Shown here piece by piece: positions 12,721-23,309 of a DNA stretch of 64,000 nt; positions within the stretch are counted from its first letter, which is position 1, and each line of letters opens with the position of its first letter. Below the pieces are notes generated by a model. The model had not been told where the DNA came from. It was given only the letters and a program-made list of their open reading frames with translations, and searched no databases. The DNA comes from Hemileia vastatrix (lineage: Eukaryota; Basidiomycota; Pucciniomycetes; Pucciniales; Zaghouaniaceae), in the NCBI GenBank assembly GCA_030280995.1, contig JASXTE010000002.1:41314683-41378682 (forward strand), written 5' to 3'. The position numbers and the translations under genes were made by a program.

Positions 12721-13415
12721 TTTAAATTTTTTTACAAAACATGATAAGTGATAATAAAAATGACAACATGAGGAGTTGAATAAGTCCACTGTTATCCAGA
12801 TATGAGCCCTACATATATTTAAGTATGAAATTTTCATAGAAAGAAAGAGATATCATATAGACATGAAAAAAAGGAGATGAAACTTACCTTGATTGAAAGG
12901 TAGGAAAAATAGAGTGAAGTTGGAATTTGGGGGAAATTGAATGTGGAGCATGTGAAATACTTAAATAATGTGCAATGTATGTGTTTTAATGACATTGAAT
13001 CAAGAAAAGGTGAAATAGGGGAAAGGGGGAATAATGACAATGCCAAGGAGGGATGAATAGTAGGATGATGGAGCTAAAAAAAGAAAGAAAAGAGGGAGAA
13101 AAATAAAAAGGTTAATTTTAACTTTGAAATAAAAAAATAAAAACTTACTAAAAATATTTAGATACAAGAAACAAAAAAAATAATTACAAAATATATAAGT
13201 AAAAATGACTGACCTGAAGAGATGAGTTGAGAAAAAAATTAACTTCAAATATTTGAGGGATGAAAGAGGAGAGGAGGAAATGGATATGAGTGATGAAAGA
13301 AAAAAAGAGTGACTGAAAAATTATGCAATTGCAGAAAATATGCAATTTCATGTTGAGTTGAAGAAGGAAAGCAAAGAGACTTGAAAAAAAGAGACTAAAA
13401 CAGAAAATTAAAAAT
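12720..13415. other. non-coding tail of the Harbinger-like relic
   Basis: The part from about 13300 matches, in reverse, the region 3' of the transposase in the complete element (TTTTTCAGTCACTC and the segment GAAATCGCATATTTTCAGC around 39315). The rest is AT-rich with no recognisable frame. Confidence 0.5.
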
Positions 13416-13670
13416 CTAAGTCAATATGCAAATAAAAATAACTATCCTAAGGAAAAATTCCTGAGAAGTCCTGAAAAACTGTCTAAAACTGGGTATAGAT
13501 AGGTTAAGAAGTGTTTTGATGGTGAACATGGGGGTATGAAGTACTTGAGTTTTTCTTGGAAGAAGATAATGTTTCCAGGCCACTTTTGATAAAAAAAGAA
13601 AATCTTCTTCAAGATTAGAATCAGAATTGTAATCAGAGTCCAAGAGGAGATTAAGAGCTATGAAAGTCAT
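13416..13670 (-). pseudogene. Harbinger transposase N-terminus remnant
   Basis: A minus-strand frame of about 84 codons is clearly homologous to residues 11-90 of the transposase at 37908. Shared segments include FIALNLLLDSD/FMALELLLDSD, EEDF, YLLPRK, QVLHTP and RQFFRTSQE. The homology stops at about 13416, and the non-coding 3' flank follows almost at once, so the catalytic domain has been deleted. The 13780-14015 flank corresponds to the 5' end of the element, with AAGTGC-type subterminal repeats. Confidence 0.85.
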
Positions 13671-14015
13671 TGCTTAATGTAACTTATCACCATTTGAGAG
13701 TGAGCAAGGTATGACTCTTATACAGTATAAAAATGTAAATGATGTACAATGTTTTGAGTTATAAAATTTTATTCTGTGGAGTTCTGTGTATGAATGAGAT
13801 GATGCTTTCAAATAAGTGAAATGGGATGTTATGGTGCAATAAGAATTTTTGGTCGAGAAAATGCATATTTAAATGAAATAAGTGACTTATTTTATTTTGA
13901 AATCCACCAGTGTTGGGGCTAGAGTGTTTTTGAAATCAATACTTAAATAAGTGCCTATTTGGTCAAATTTAAGTGCAGATTTGTAAGTGCCAATTTTACA
14001 TAAATGACACTCCCA
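13671..14015 (-). repeat. 5'-terminal segment of the Harbinger-like relic
   Basis: Aligns in reverse with 37600-37910: ATCCACCAGTGTTGGGGCTAG, repeated CAAATTTAAGTGCAGATTTGTAAGTGC subterminal units (written here as two short pieces of one run), and the terminal TGACACTCCCA at 14005-14015. Confidence 0.75.
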
Positions 14016-14155
14016 AACGTCTATTGTCAGTAAGTTTGGTCTTAAAAGGGGTGGTGTACAAATAGTGTACATCATTTTAGAGCCAAAAATTTCTTAAACT
14101 TAATACCAGCAGTTTCTCTAACTGGTTTGGTGGCAAGCATGATCCAGCAAGATAC
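14016..14155 (+). pseudogene. Tc1-like transposase, piece 2 of 3
   Basis: The frame from about 14105 reads IPAVSLTGLVASMIQQDT, the conserved segment between the first and second catalytic acids of IS630/Tc1 transposases. It continues the gene cut at 2766 and is itself cut at 14155 by gypsy element 2. The reading QDT joins in frame with DTMTQF at 22201 once the GATAC/GACAC duplication is counted once. Confidence 0.8.
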
Positions 14156-14262
14156 TTTCACTGGAAGACCTATGCACAAGTTCAAGGGTGTTCCTGGAAG
14201 TGAGATGGAGGGAGGAGTTTAGAAACTTCTTTGAAGCACAGAGGAAATGTTCGAGGAAGTGA
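14156..14262 (-). repeat. LTR end of gypsy element 2
   Basis: About 105 bp match the right LTR: GAAGTGAGATGGAGGGAGGA, then GTTTAGAAAC and TTCTTTGAAGCACAGAGG. The same sequence occurs inverted at 22096-22200, so the two outer ends of the insertion look like terminal inverted repeats. Confidence 0.65.
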
Positions 14263-14960
14263 TTCGAAGATGACTCAAAGGAAGAGCTATTGCTTCGAGA
14301 TATGTTTGATAAGAATTCTAATATAATTTAAGGGTAATATTAATATTCTTAAGATCTCACAAAGGGTTGGAAACTCAATAATCAAAGATTTAAGTTTTAG
14401 AAATGATTACTGAGAAAAATAAGGAAACGTACAATAATAATGATTTAACCTAAAGTTCTACCACTATTAACTATATATACGTTTTATAATTTAATTCTAA
14501 AGAAATATAAAACCAAAATCTAACCCCTTTTATATTCATTACTCCTCCTCGCATTGACCTCATACCCATCCATCATTCCGCACACCACAGACCTCCAAAA
14601 ATACACCTGTTACACCTGGACCCTCCTCACTAACATCTGTTAACCCTTTAATCCTCCACTAACTATCCCGTCCATGCTCACTACCCCTGTTAATAACCCA
14701 CAGATACTTAATAAACCTTTTAGCGGAATATTGCATTAACTATTGCTCTGTGCATTGCTTATCAAAGAAAAGACTAAACACACTATTGAGAGATTGACTA
14801 ATTTAGATTTAAAGTTTAGATTAGCGCGGTTGAATAGCGAGTACACAAAGGAAAGTCACAGTTGCTATGTAGAATCATTTTCTGTGCTTTGAGTATGGAT
14901 TTAGACCTCTGTATTATTGATTTAATGAGCTGCTTTTGCCTCAAGTGTCACGTGGCGTGT
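14263..14960. other. probable LTR interior or promoter region of the antisense gene, no ORF
   Basis: No coding frame seen. The base composition becomes less AT-rich from about 14550. A C/T-rich tract covers 14540-14720. Confidence 0.35.
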
Positions 14961-14973
14961 AACAGATGCCCGG

Positions 14974-14983
14974 GTATAAAACG
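14974..14983 (+). promoter_or_regulatory. candidate TATA box for the + strand gene at 15079
   Basis: GGTATAAAAC lies about 100 bp upstream of the first ATG of the + strand gene remnant, in a locally GC-richer context (CCCGGG before, CGCGAGCTCC after). TCACACTACTTT 30-50 bp downstream could hold an initiator. Confidence 0.45.
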
Positions 14984-15078
14984 CGAGCTCCATTGAGTGT
15001 GAGACACATTCTTTTCACACTACTTTATCTGACTCCTTCTTTTATTAATTATTATTATTATTTTTCTTGTATTATGTT

Positions 15079-16018
15079 GAAATGCCCTACTTCAACTCCC
15101 ACGCCTCAACACCCCAAAGCAGATGGTTGAATTGTTACACGGAAATATTCCCAAGAATGCACAGCCCGTGACTCAATGGAGTATTTTTGCATCAAAAGCA
15201 CGGTCACATGAGGTCCTCGCCAGAAATGTGAGTTTTGCCGCTGGAGATGGGTGAAGTGTGATGCTCTCTCAAAAAATGAGGACATTGAGTGAAGATTTAC
15301 CAAGTCTAAGTACTGGATAATCCAGAAGACCAAAGAGGTGGTCAAAGACATTTGAAACATGCCGGTTGGGGATGATTGTTTGGTAGAAGAAGTTGAGGAA
15401 GAGGTTAAGGATATCGTGGCGACTTGGGTAACCCAGGCCACAGGTAGAAAATGAGGGGTGGAAAAGGAGGTGGATGAACTGGTTGAAGAGGATGAGGATG
15501 AAGTTCATATCTTGAACTGGACTCTGAGAAAGTGGCGGATGATCATCAAAGATGATGAAGAGGAGAAGGAAGTGACAGTAGAGGTCACCCTGAGGCTATT
15601 TTTAGAGCCTGGCCCAGTTTTTGAAGTAAGTCTGCCTTTTCTTGTTTCAAGATTCTGTTACAGATGACTGTATGTTTTTAGAATTCAGATGTCATTGTGG
15701 AAGCTGCACCATTGCTGCCAATTGAGGCAAGTCAACCGGCAGTTGATTTGGGGTAGGATAACAAGAAAACCCTTGACCAGGTATGGTCAAAGAAACCTTG
15801 GCAGGGTTGACGAGCTTGATTCATTGAAAATTTAAGTGATGAGATTGACAAGGCTGTCAATGCCACCTCCTTTGATGTGGCAGAAGAATTACTAGAGATT
15901 GGAGAAGTGGTACCAGTAGGAGAGGAGGAGGTATTTGAAAAATGCAAGAAGGAGATAAGGGTGGTATTGGAAAAAATGAAGAAATTGGTTTGGGAGAAAA
16001 TACAGGAGAAAATTTGAA
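15079..16018 (+). pseudogene. antisense gene remnant in gypsy element 2, Cys-rich N-terminus and acidic tail
   Basis: From about 15145 to 16018 one + strand frame stays protein-like across about six stops, most of them TGA, as expected from CGA-to-TGA change. It contains KCEFCRWRWVKCD (about 15225-15262), which has the C-x2-C-x6-C spacing of half a fungal Zn2Cys6 cluster. An acidic central region (VDELVEEDEDEV, 15470) and a charged helical C-terminus (EKCKKEIRVVLEKMKKL) follow. An intron is likely at 15626-15681 (GTAAGT...TTTTAG), since the frame is kept across it. Function is unknown; a captured or element-borne DNA-binding protein is possible. It lies opposite to gag-pol, like the antisense genes of element X. 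Confidence 0.55.
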
Positions 16019-16930
16019 ATAGAAAGTGAAAATTAAAAGAAAGAGGGAAGGAAAAAAGTAGAACGAAATTTTTGTATTTATTTATTTATTTTATTTTGTT
16101 GTTTTAATTTATATTTTTAAGATTTTGAAAAAGAAAAAGAAAAAAATATTTGAATAAAATATTGTTTTAAATTTTGAAAGAAGAAAAGAAAAAAAATATT
16201 TAACTGAGAAAATTTTAGTTTAATTTTTGAAAAGAAAAAATTTAAGTAAGAAGAAAAAAAAATAGTTGATTGAAATAATTTTGTTTGAAATGAAAATTTA
16301 ATGAGAGAAAAATTTGTTATTTGTGAAAGTTTATTTATTGAAGTTTTTTGAGAATTTCGGTTATTTGAAAAGAAAGAAAAAAATAGTTTTGAAAAAAAGA
16401 ATTTGAATGAAAGAAGTAATTTGTTTGAAGAATTTTAAAAGAGAGATTTAAAGGTTGAAGTGAAGTTTGAGAAAGATTGTCATATTGAGTTCATGAAAAA
16501 TTTTGATATTTTGAAGAAAAAGAAATAAGGAAAAAGAAAAAAAGTTTGAAAGGAGAAAAGAAAAAAAGTTAAAGGAATTATTGATCTTTAAGATTTTATT
16601 TTAATGAATTTTAAGATTTTATTTTTATTATTTTTATTATTTTATTTTATTTTTAATTTTAACCTTTTAATTTAATTTAATATTTATTTTATTTTATTTA
16701 TTTATTTTATTTATTTATTTTTAAAGAAGTTTGAAAAAGTTTTTGAAAAGAAGAAAAGAGAAAACAGAGTAAGTATTTTTTAGAAGTAAAGAAGTTTTAG
16801 AATTTTAAGAAAAGAAAGAAAAGAGAAAGAAAAGAAAAAAGAGAGGAGAAGAGAAAAATAAAAGAGAGTTATAAGGTTTTGGTTTTAAAGGATATTTAAG
16901 ATGAAAAGATTTTAGGAGTTCAGGGGTGTT
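16019..16930. other. purine-rich / AT-rich low-complexity tract
   Basis: Long runs of GAAAAGAAAGAAAA-type sequence alternate with TTTATTTTA runs (16620-16720). No gene is seen. It is the 3' flank of gypsy element 2 pol on the minus strand; any LTR start or polypurine tract in it cannot be fixed. Confidence 0.5.
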
Positions 16931-19900
16931 AGAAAAATTGATGGCTGGTTCCTAGGATATTTTGTCTGAGTCATTGAGGAAGCCTTCCCATTCCACAAGG
17001 TATTGAAGTTTTTCCTTGCGCATTCTTGAATCAAGGATATGGCTTACTTCCCACTCTATATGGTCTTCTAATTTGACCAGTTCCTGAGGGGGTTGGTTCC
17101 TGGCCGGGTATGTTTCTTGAGCCAGTTCCAGGTAAGATAAATGAAAAACATGGTGAATAGCCTTCCATTTAGGAGGTAGCTTGAGTCAAAATGCAGTTTT
17201 AGAGACTTCAGAGTCAATTTTGAATTGTCCCAAGCGTTTTTTGGCCAGTTTCTTTTATGGTTGGGTTGTTTGAATGTTTCATGCGTTGAGCCATACTTTG
17301 TCACCTGGTTTAAAGGAAGGAGCAGATTGTCAATGTTTGTTGGCCTGTTCCTTGTACCTTGGAATTCTTAATTCCAAGTTTTATTTAAGTTCTTCTTGGA
17401 GTTGTGATATGGTTCAAAGATAATGTTCGGCAGGATGACTAGTTCCTACATGGATTGAGTTGAATCAGGGATGTCTTCCATTAACAGATTTGAAGGGAGA
17501 TTGTTGTGTCAAAGAGTGAGTCAAGTTATTATAAGCAAATTTGGCCAATGGTAACCATGTGGTCCAATTGTCTTGTTAATAACTGACATACATTTGAAGG
17601 TATTGTTTGAGGATTTGGTTGACCCTTTCTGTTTGCCCATTGCTTTCAGGATGATAGGCTGTGGAGAGATTTCTCGTGATATTGAGTTGTCGACACAATT
17701 GAGACCAAAATGTGGATACAAACAATGAGCCTCTATCTGAAATAATATCATTAGGTAAGCCATGTTTGAAAAATACATATTCTAGAAACAATTTTGACAA
17801 ATATTCTGCTGTAGAAGTAGTAGTGGTTTTAATGAAAATAGACATTTTCGAAAATCTATCTACTATTACTAATGTAGCATCAAAATTATTAGAAAGAGGA
17901 AGTTGAGAAATAAAATCCATCAATAAAGATTCCCAAGTTTTAGAGGGAATAGAAAGTGGTTGAAGCAACCCATGCTTCCGGTGATGGGGAGCCTTATTCC
18001 TATTACGTTTGTAACAAGAACTTATATAGGCCTTTATTTCTCTGGTCATTCCTGGCCATAAGAAATCCCTTGCTATTAACTGGTAGGTTTTATCAACCCC
18101 AAAATGACCAGCTAATGGAGAATCATGTCGACTGTTGAAAATAAATAATTTTATTTCATTGTTGTTGGGTGTGACTACTCTACCTTCAAAAACTAATAGG
18201 CCTGATTCAATACTAAATCTTTTGGCCCCTTGCTTTGAGAGTATTTTGTCTTTTAACCCTAAAAAATAATTGTCCTTTGACTGAGCTTAGAGGATGTTGG
18301 ATAGTGGAATTTGAAACAATAGAATTGTCATCAAATTAAGTTGATGAGTCGTTAAAATTGATTCATTGAAGATTGAATTCACATTTTCTGGGTTCTTGTC
18401 AGCAAATTTGTCCCCCCGCTGTGGGTAAAAATTGTCCCAACATGACAGGATATCTGGGACAATACAGTTCTTACCTGGTTAATAGGAAATAGAAAAAGGA
18501 AATTCAGAGAGAAATTCAGCCCACCTGGCTTGAAGCCTGGTGAACACTTTGGAAGATATAAAGTATTTCAAAGCATTATGGTCAGTCAGGATTTAAAAAG
18601 GACTATCTAGGCTGAGAAGAAAAGAGCGCCATTTTTTAAGACAATGAATAATAGCTAAAAGCTCTTTGTCATGAATTTCATAATTCAATTCTGCGGCAAT
18701 GAGTTTGCGTGACTCAAAAGCAACAAGATGAAACAACTATGTTTCAGGATTGAATTGAGAAATGACCCCTGCAATAGCTTAATCGCTAGCATCTGTCTCG
18801 ACTATTGTCAAAGAAGAAGGATCAAAGTGTCAAAGAATTGGAGCTGTGGTGAACGCAGTCTTCAATGCTTCAAATTCCTTTCATTCTGTAGAAGTAAAAA
18901 CAAAAGGAATATCTTTTCTAAGAAGAGAAGTAAGATTGAAAATAGTTTTAGAGTAATCTTTAATAAATCTTCTATAGAAATTGGCAAAACCCAAAAATCC
19001 TTGGAGGGATTTAACGGTTTTGGGCTCAGGCCATTACAGGACTTTTTGGACCTTTTTGTTGTCCATGACTAAACCATCAGTGGACAATTTAAACCCCAAA
19101 AAATCAAAAGATTTGAGATGGAATTCGCATTTATTGTGCTTAGCATAGAGAAAGTGATCATGAAGGTGATTTAGAACCTGTCGAAAATGAAGAATATGTT
19201 CATCTAGCACTACGCAATATAGGGGGTGGACTTGCTAGCAAGTCCTCAACCTGAACTCAGATGGAACTCAGATGGAACTCAGACTGAACTCAGACTGAAC
19301 CCATACTGAACTCTACTTGAACACCCACCTAAAACTGTTCTGCTGAGTGGTGTTCATCCCTGATTGTATGGTTCCTTTATCAATAGCTCAATGTGTGTTC
19401 AATCTATGGTGAGTTTGGGTCCAAGGTTGCGGACTTGCTAGCAAGTCCGCCCCCCATATTGTGTGGTGTAGTGTCTTTGAGAAAATTAAAATATCGTCTT
19501 AGTAGACAACAACAAATTGTTCGACAAAATCTTGAAAGATGTCATAAACAAAAGTTTAAAAAGTAGATGGTGCATTACATAATCCAAAAGGCATGACTAA
19601 ATATTCAAAACTACCAAATCTAGTGCGCATTGCAGTCAGTGGTTCATGACCTTCCACAATTCAAAAAAGATTATAAGCGCCTCTAAGATCAATTTTAGAA
19701 AATAAATTAGCACCATTAAAAAGGGTAAGAAGCAATGACATAGGAGGAACGGGATATGCATTCTTCTTTGTGACTGTGTTGAGCTTTCTATAGTCAACAC
19801 ACAAACTAAGGCTACCATCTTTTTTCTTTACAAAAAGAACAGGGGAGCCAGTTGGAGATTTACTGGCTCTGATGAAACCTTTGGCTACATTCTCTGAAAT

Positions 19901-20890
19901 TTAGTCTCGAAGAACTTGAGATTCGTCCTTCAACAAAGAATAGACAGGACCTGCCAGAGGTACTGGACCTATCAACTCTATTTGATGGTTGTAGGGTCGA
20001 TGAGGTGGTAACTTATCGGCCTTGCAGATTGAGAAAACATTGAGGAAATCATGATAGATTTCTGGTAGAGTTGATTTAATGGCTTCAATGTTGATTTAAA
20101 TGTCCTCATCATCTTTGAGAGAATCTGTGAAGGGAAGGCCAGAATTGAGAGAGCATAATTTGACTACTTCAAGGAAATTTAAATCCTCTTTGAGTGAAGT
20201 GATTGAGCTAGAAGGGTTATCCAATCGCTCATTTAGAGAAAGATCAGATGCTTGCAAGTCATCTGGCAGAGATTTGTCCTCTAGCAGGACATTGTCAGGT
20301 TGTTTGTTTAACTCCCTATTGACCTGCATTGAAGAATAAGAAATATACTTAGTGCATGGGGTGATCAATCCCCGTGACCAATCAGCTTCAGGATTCAAAT
20401 GCGTTTAAATGTCATGGCCAAGGATGGTATCCTCCATTCTTGAGGCGTCCAAGACTGATGATTCCCACTTGAAGGGGGGAAAATTCGGAAATTTGAAAAC
20501 CCATAAAACTGTCTTACCCAATATTTGGGTTCCTCTGATTGGACCAAATAAATTGGAGTTTGATTGATATCTGTGAATTTCAGCTTTTACTTCTCGGAAA
20601 AAGATAAACTGACAAAAGAAATTGAAGCTCCAGAGTCTATAAGACAACGGAAGGGGGTATCCCCCTTAAAAAGAATGAATCTCAAGCGGTTTAAGGCAAC
20701 TCCAGTCCTTAAGACATGGAGGTTCTGTGCACTGGGAGAGATAAGATAGTTTTCTTTTCACCCAAGTAAACTATATACTGGTTTTTTGACCTTGAACTGG
20801 TACCTTCTCTTTCCTTCAACTTTACACAATCTTCTAGCTTGTGCTTACTCCCACAATACATACATAACCCATTATCTGCTCATCTCTTCC
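16930..20890 (-). pseudogene. gypsy element 2 pol remnant (knuckle-PR-RT-RNase H-INT-chromodomain)
   Basis: In order on the minus strand: a CCHC zinc knuckle CMYCGSKHKLEDC (about 20850); protease with intact IDSGAS (20629-20640); RT with [12 protein letters not shown] core (about 19800) and a Y-stop-DD box (about 19510), the X of YXDD being TAA; RNase H with VETDAS (about 18800); integrase with HFGVDKT, a CYKR replacing CxxC, MDFISQLP, SDRGSLF and TERVNQ (18050-17600), so the DDE triad is readable. A chromodomain with YLVEWEGF (about 17000) closes it. At least ten stops or shifts are present, and a MITE splits RT at 19208-19468. The Tf1/sushi-like type is inferred from the motif style. Confidence 0.9.
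19208..19468. mobile_element. 261-bp MITE with TAG target duplication
   Basis: Flanked by TAG at 19205-19207 and 19469-19471; removing one copy restores the RT frame (SKT then LDEH). Terminal inverted repeats are CACTACGCAATATAGGGGG and CACCACACAATATGGGGGG, followed in both arms by GGACTTGCTAGCAAGTCC, itself a perfect palindrome. The interior has five copies of GAACTCAGAYTG. There is no coding capacity. A related fragment lies at 46378-46480. The 3-bp TSD suggests mobilisation by a PIF/Harbinger-type transposase, though TAG is not the usual TWA. Confidence 0.8.
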
Positions 20891-21059
20891 TCTCAGATTC
20901 TTTAAGTTCACCTTTTGGATCCAGTACCTTACTGATATCTCCTGGGGTCGAGTATTTTGGTCGAGGTTTGTCCTTTCCCTTATTGGGTTTGGATTGAGTT
21001 GTCCATGGGTGTGAAGAAGGTCCCAATTTAAAATTTAGGCCTTGAGATTTGTTGGCGTA

Positions 21060-21949
21060 TCAACAATGTTGTATTTGTTCTTGGTAAATGCCATTGAGTT
21101 TGTGAGTTTGATCCGTTAAATCTGTTAAAGTAGTCATCTTCTGACCATGAAGATTTAATTGATCCAGAATCCTCGAAGGAAGTGCCTTTTTGAAATGATA
21201 CTTGAGGGCAGCATCATTCCAACCTACTTGAGTTTGAATTGCTCTGAAGTTCAAGATATATTCAGAGGCTTTACCATTATTACTCATGCAGAGGAAATCA
21301 AGTTCAATTTCCGCGTTGTCAGTTTCATTAGGGTAAACGAACAATGTAAAAAGTTGATCTTCAAGCTTTTCCAAGATATTAATGAGTAAGTGGGTTTCTG
21401 TCGAAGAGAGCATGAGAAGATAAGGTTCAAACCACTTGCTGCTTTTTTGGCTAGGAATGAAGAAGTGTAAACAACCTTTGACTGGTCGTTATTGAAGGTT
21501 TGAGGGTTGTTATGGAACAGGACCTTGCAGGTTTGTAAGAAGGGGTGCAATCTGTCTGGATGTTCTCCATCAAATTTATCAGGAGATTTCAGGGAAGGAG
21601 TTTTAAATTTTGATCCCTCCGAAGATGTTGGATTTGAAAGGGTTTTCATGAAAAGTCTCATGAAGTCTTCCAGCAAATTAGATGGTCCAGGTTCTGAAGG
21701 TTGACCAGAAGGGTGAGTAGCAGGAGCAGATGGTGCCTCATGCATCATGTTCTCTACTTCTTCTTCCTCGCTAGAATCATCAAAATCCTGGGGGATGTCT
21801 TCTACAGATTGGACTGAGTGTCCCCGTTCCCAAAGGTTGAGAGGTTCCAGGGTGTGAGTGCAGGAAACAGGCCATGTGGCTGTTGGCCTGCCTCTGGCGC
21901 AAGCCCTAGTAGTAGCCCCCGTAGGACAAGTGCATTGAACAGGTGCCAT
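21060..21949 (-). pseudogene. gypsy element 2 gag remnant
   Basis: A frame from 21949 and a second from about 21413 overlap and together cover a gag capsid region. A low-complexity N-terminus has an acidic cluster (DSSEEEEVE). The capsid has SPDKFDGEHPDRLHPFL and, after a frameshift near 21300-21400, ELDFLCMSNNGKASEYILNF with ALKYHFKKALPSRILDQL, typical of Tf1/sushi-like Gag. The start at 21949 lies 78 bp inside the LTR edge at 22027. Confidence 0.8.
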
Positions 21950-22026
21950 TTTTAAAGAATTTAAAACACCTGAAAAAAGGAAGTAGTAGTGCCAAAGAAT
22001 GAGAACTACGGAGAATTAAATTATAC

Positions 22027-22200
22027 TGTCACCGGACAACCTACGCACAAGGTTGAGGGTGTTTCTGGAAGTGAGATGGAGGGAGGAGTTTAGAAACCTC
22101 CTCAAACATTTCCTCTGTGCTTCAAAGAAGTTTCTAAACTCCTCCCTCCATCTCACTTCCAGGAACACCCTCGATCTTGTGCGTAGGTTGTCTGGTGACA
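22027..22200. repeat. 174-bp palindromic LTR remnant of gypsy element 2
   Basis: Both ends read TGTCACC inwards (TGTCACCGGACAACCTACGC at 22027, and the complement of GCGTAGGTTGTCTGGTGACA at the right). Arms of about 70 bp are nearly perfect inverted copies around a 32-bp centre. The simplest reading is that the LTR carries long inverted ends and lost its interior. Confidence 0.75.
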
Positions 22201-22660
22201 GACACTATGACTCAATTCCATTTTGAGTTCTTATTGGATAAAATATTGGTGAGAATTATTTTTGAAGTGTCTGTTTTTCTACAATGTGTAATTTTCCATT
22301 TTGTATTTTTGTAGTTACCCATTTTGAGTCCCTACCCAGAAGAAAAAAGATCTCTTGTCTTAGATAATTCAGCTTTCCATGATGAGGGTAGAATAACAGA
22401 GATTGTAAGGAAAAATGAATGTAGAATTTTATATTTACCAGATTATTCGCCTGTTTTTAGTAATATAAAAATGCTTATCAGTGCTTAAGTCTAACCTTAA
22501 AAGACATGTGAAGTTTAGTGGTGGGCCTGAAGATGAAGTGGTGATTCATGGTTGGGTGAAAATTTAATTTACTAAATATTAATTGGTAAAATTTTTCAGG
22601 CAAGTGATTACATAGTGTGACATGATTATTTCAGATAGGGATGGGTGATATAGAATGCCT
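22201..22660 (+). pseudogene. Tc1-like transposase, piece 3 of 3 (catalytic C-terminus)
   Basis: Resumes after the gypsy TSD with DTMTQFHFEFLLDKIL, then an intron-like gap (GTGAG at about 22250 to TTTTTGTAG at about 22314). SLVLDNSAFHDEGRI (22351-22395) follows, containing the second catalytic Asp (VLDN), then CRILYLPDYSPVF (about 22423-22461), the YxPxYSP box. The expected acidic residue after NxI reads within NIKMLISA. A frameshift at about 22485 leads to LKSNLKRHVKFSGG. A second short intron (GTAAAA...TTTTTCAG, about 22586-22600) precedes ASDYI. Stops and shifts make it dead. Confidence 0.85.
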
Positions 22661-23300
22661 TAGAGGCACTGGCAGAAATTAAATAAGAAAAAATAATTTA
22701 AACAACTTTCTTGTTTGATGAATAATCACTTCATAGATAGATCTTTTTGATCATATCTTAAAAATAAGTTGAAAGAATGAGAATCTTATAAATTTACTTT
22801 CCAAATACAAAATTAACCACTTGATTGTTTAATTCTTTTCTTCTAAAATAATGAAGGACTTCATAGATAGATCATTTTGAATAAATATTTAAAATAAGTT
22901 GAAGCACAAAATGTTATATAATTTGACTTCCCAATTTAAAAACCCTCTCACTCCCAAATACTAAATAGTTAAAATATAATAATTTTATCATTTCTTATAA
23001 GTTCTATTTATGATCCTAATAATAAATAAAATCATAATTTTTCTTAATAATCTAAATCATCAAATGTTTTATATTTAAACTTTATAATAAATATCATTGT
23101 AAATTTTTTTTGTTCTTAATAAACAATATCATTGTATTTTTTTTGATTGTAATGAATAAATTTTTTTTTTAATTTTTAATCTTCATAATAAATATAACTG
23201 TTATTTTTTATTTGAAATAATTGTACCTTTCTTAAGAACTTTACATTAAATAGAACAGTATTTTTTTATCTTATTAATAATAATAAAAATAAAAAATATT
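22661..23300. other. AT-rich spacer, no gene seen
   Basis: A short diverged direct repeat shares TTCATAGATAGATC..TTTTGA at about 22730 and 22860. The rest is poly-A/T-rich. No frame is recognised. Confidence 0.45.
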
Positions 23301-23309
23301 AAGATTCAA

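Larger units (their letters stand above)
2767..14015 (-). mobile_element. Harbinger-like element, decayed, interrupted by gypsy element 1
   Basis: The left end at 2767 reads AGGGGGTGTCAGTTCTGG and matches the right terminus of the complete Harbinger element at 37600-40490 in reverse. Similarity runs to 2907, is broken by gypsy element 1 (2908-9572), and resumes at 9573 at exactly the same point of the Harbinger sequence. The far end (TGACACTCCCA) is at 14015. Flanking AAT (2764-2766) and AAC (14016-14018) look like a 3-bp TSD with one change. Without the gypsy insert it is about 4.6 kb. It carries a second (Myb/SANT-like) gene on the + strand but only the N-terminal part of the transposase on the minus strand. 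Confidence 0.8.
14156..22200 (-). mobile_element. Ty3/gypsy chromovirus, element 2 (Tf1/sushi-like lineage)
   Basis: Inserted in the Tc1-like gene with a near-perfect 5-bp TSD, GATAC (14151-14155) and GACAC (22201-22205). Gag-pol runs on the minus strand from 21949 to about 16930 and is unlike elements 1, 3 and 4. The left end (TTTCACTGG...) corresponds to the 3' end of an LTR. The right LTR survives only as a 174-bp palindrome (22027-22200). A separate + strand gene remnant lies between the left end and the end of pol. Many nonsense codons, mostly explained by C-to-T change, show that it is old. Confidence 0.85.

Noticed and set aside
15106..15508. Minus-strand frames of 111 and 79 codons in gypsy element 2
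   Set aside because: Shadows of the + strand Cys-rich gene remnant; the + strand frame has the motif, the intron and TGA-type decay.
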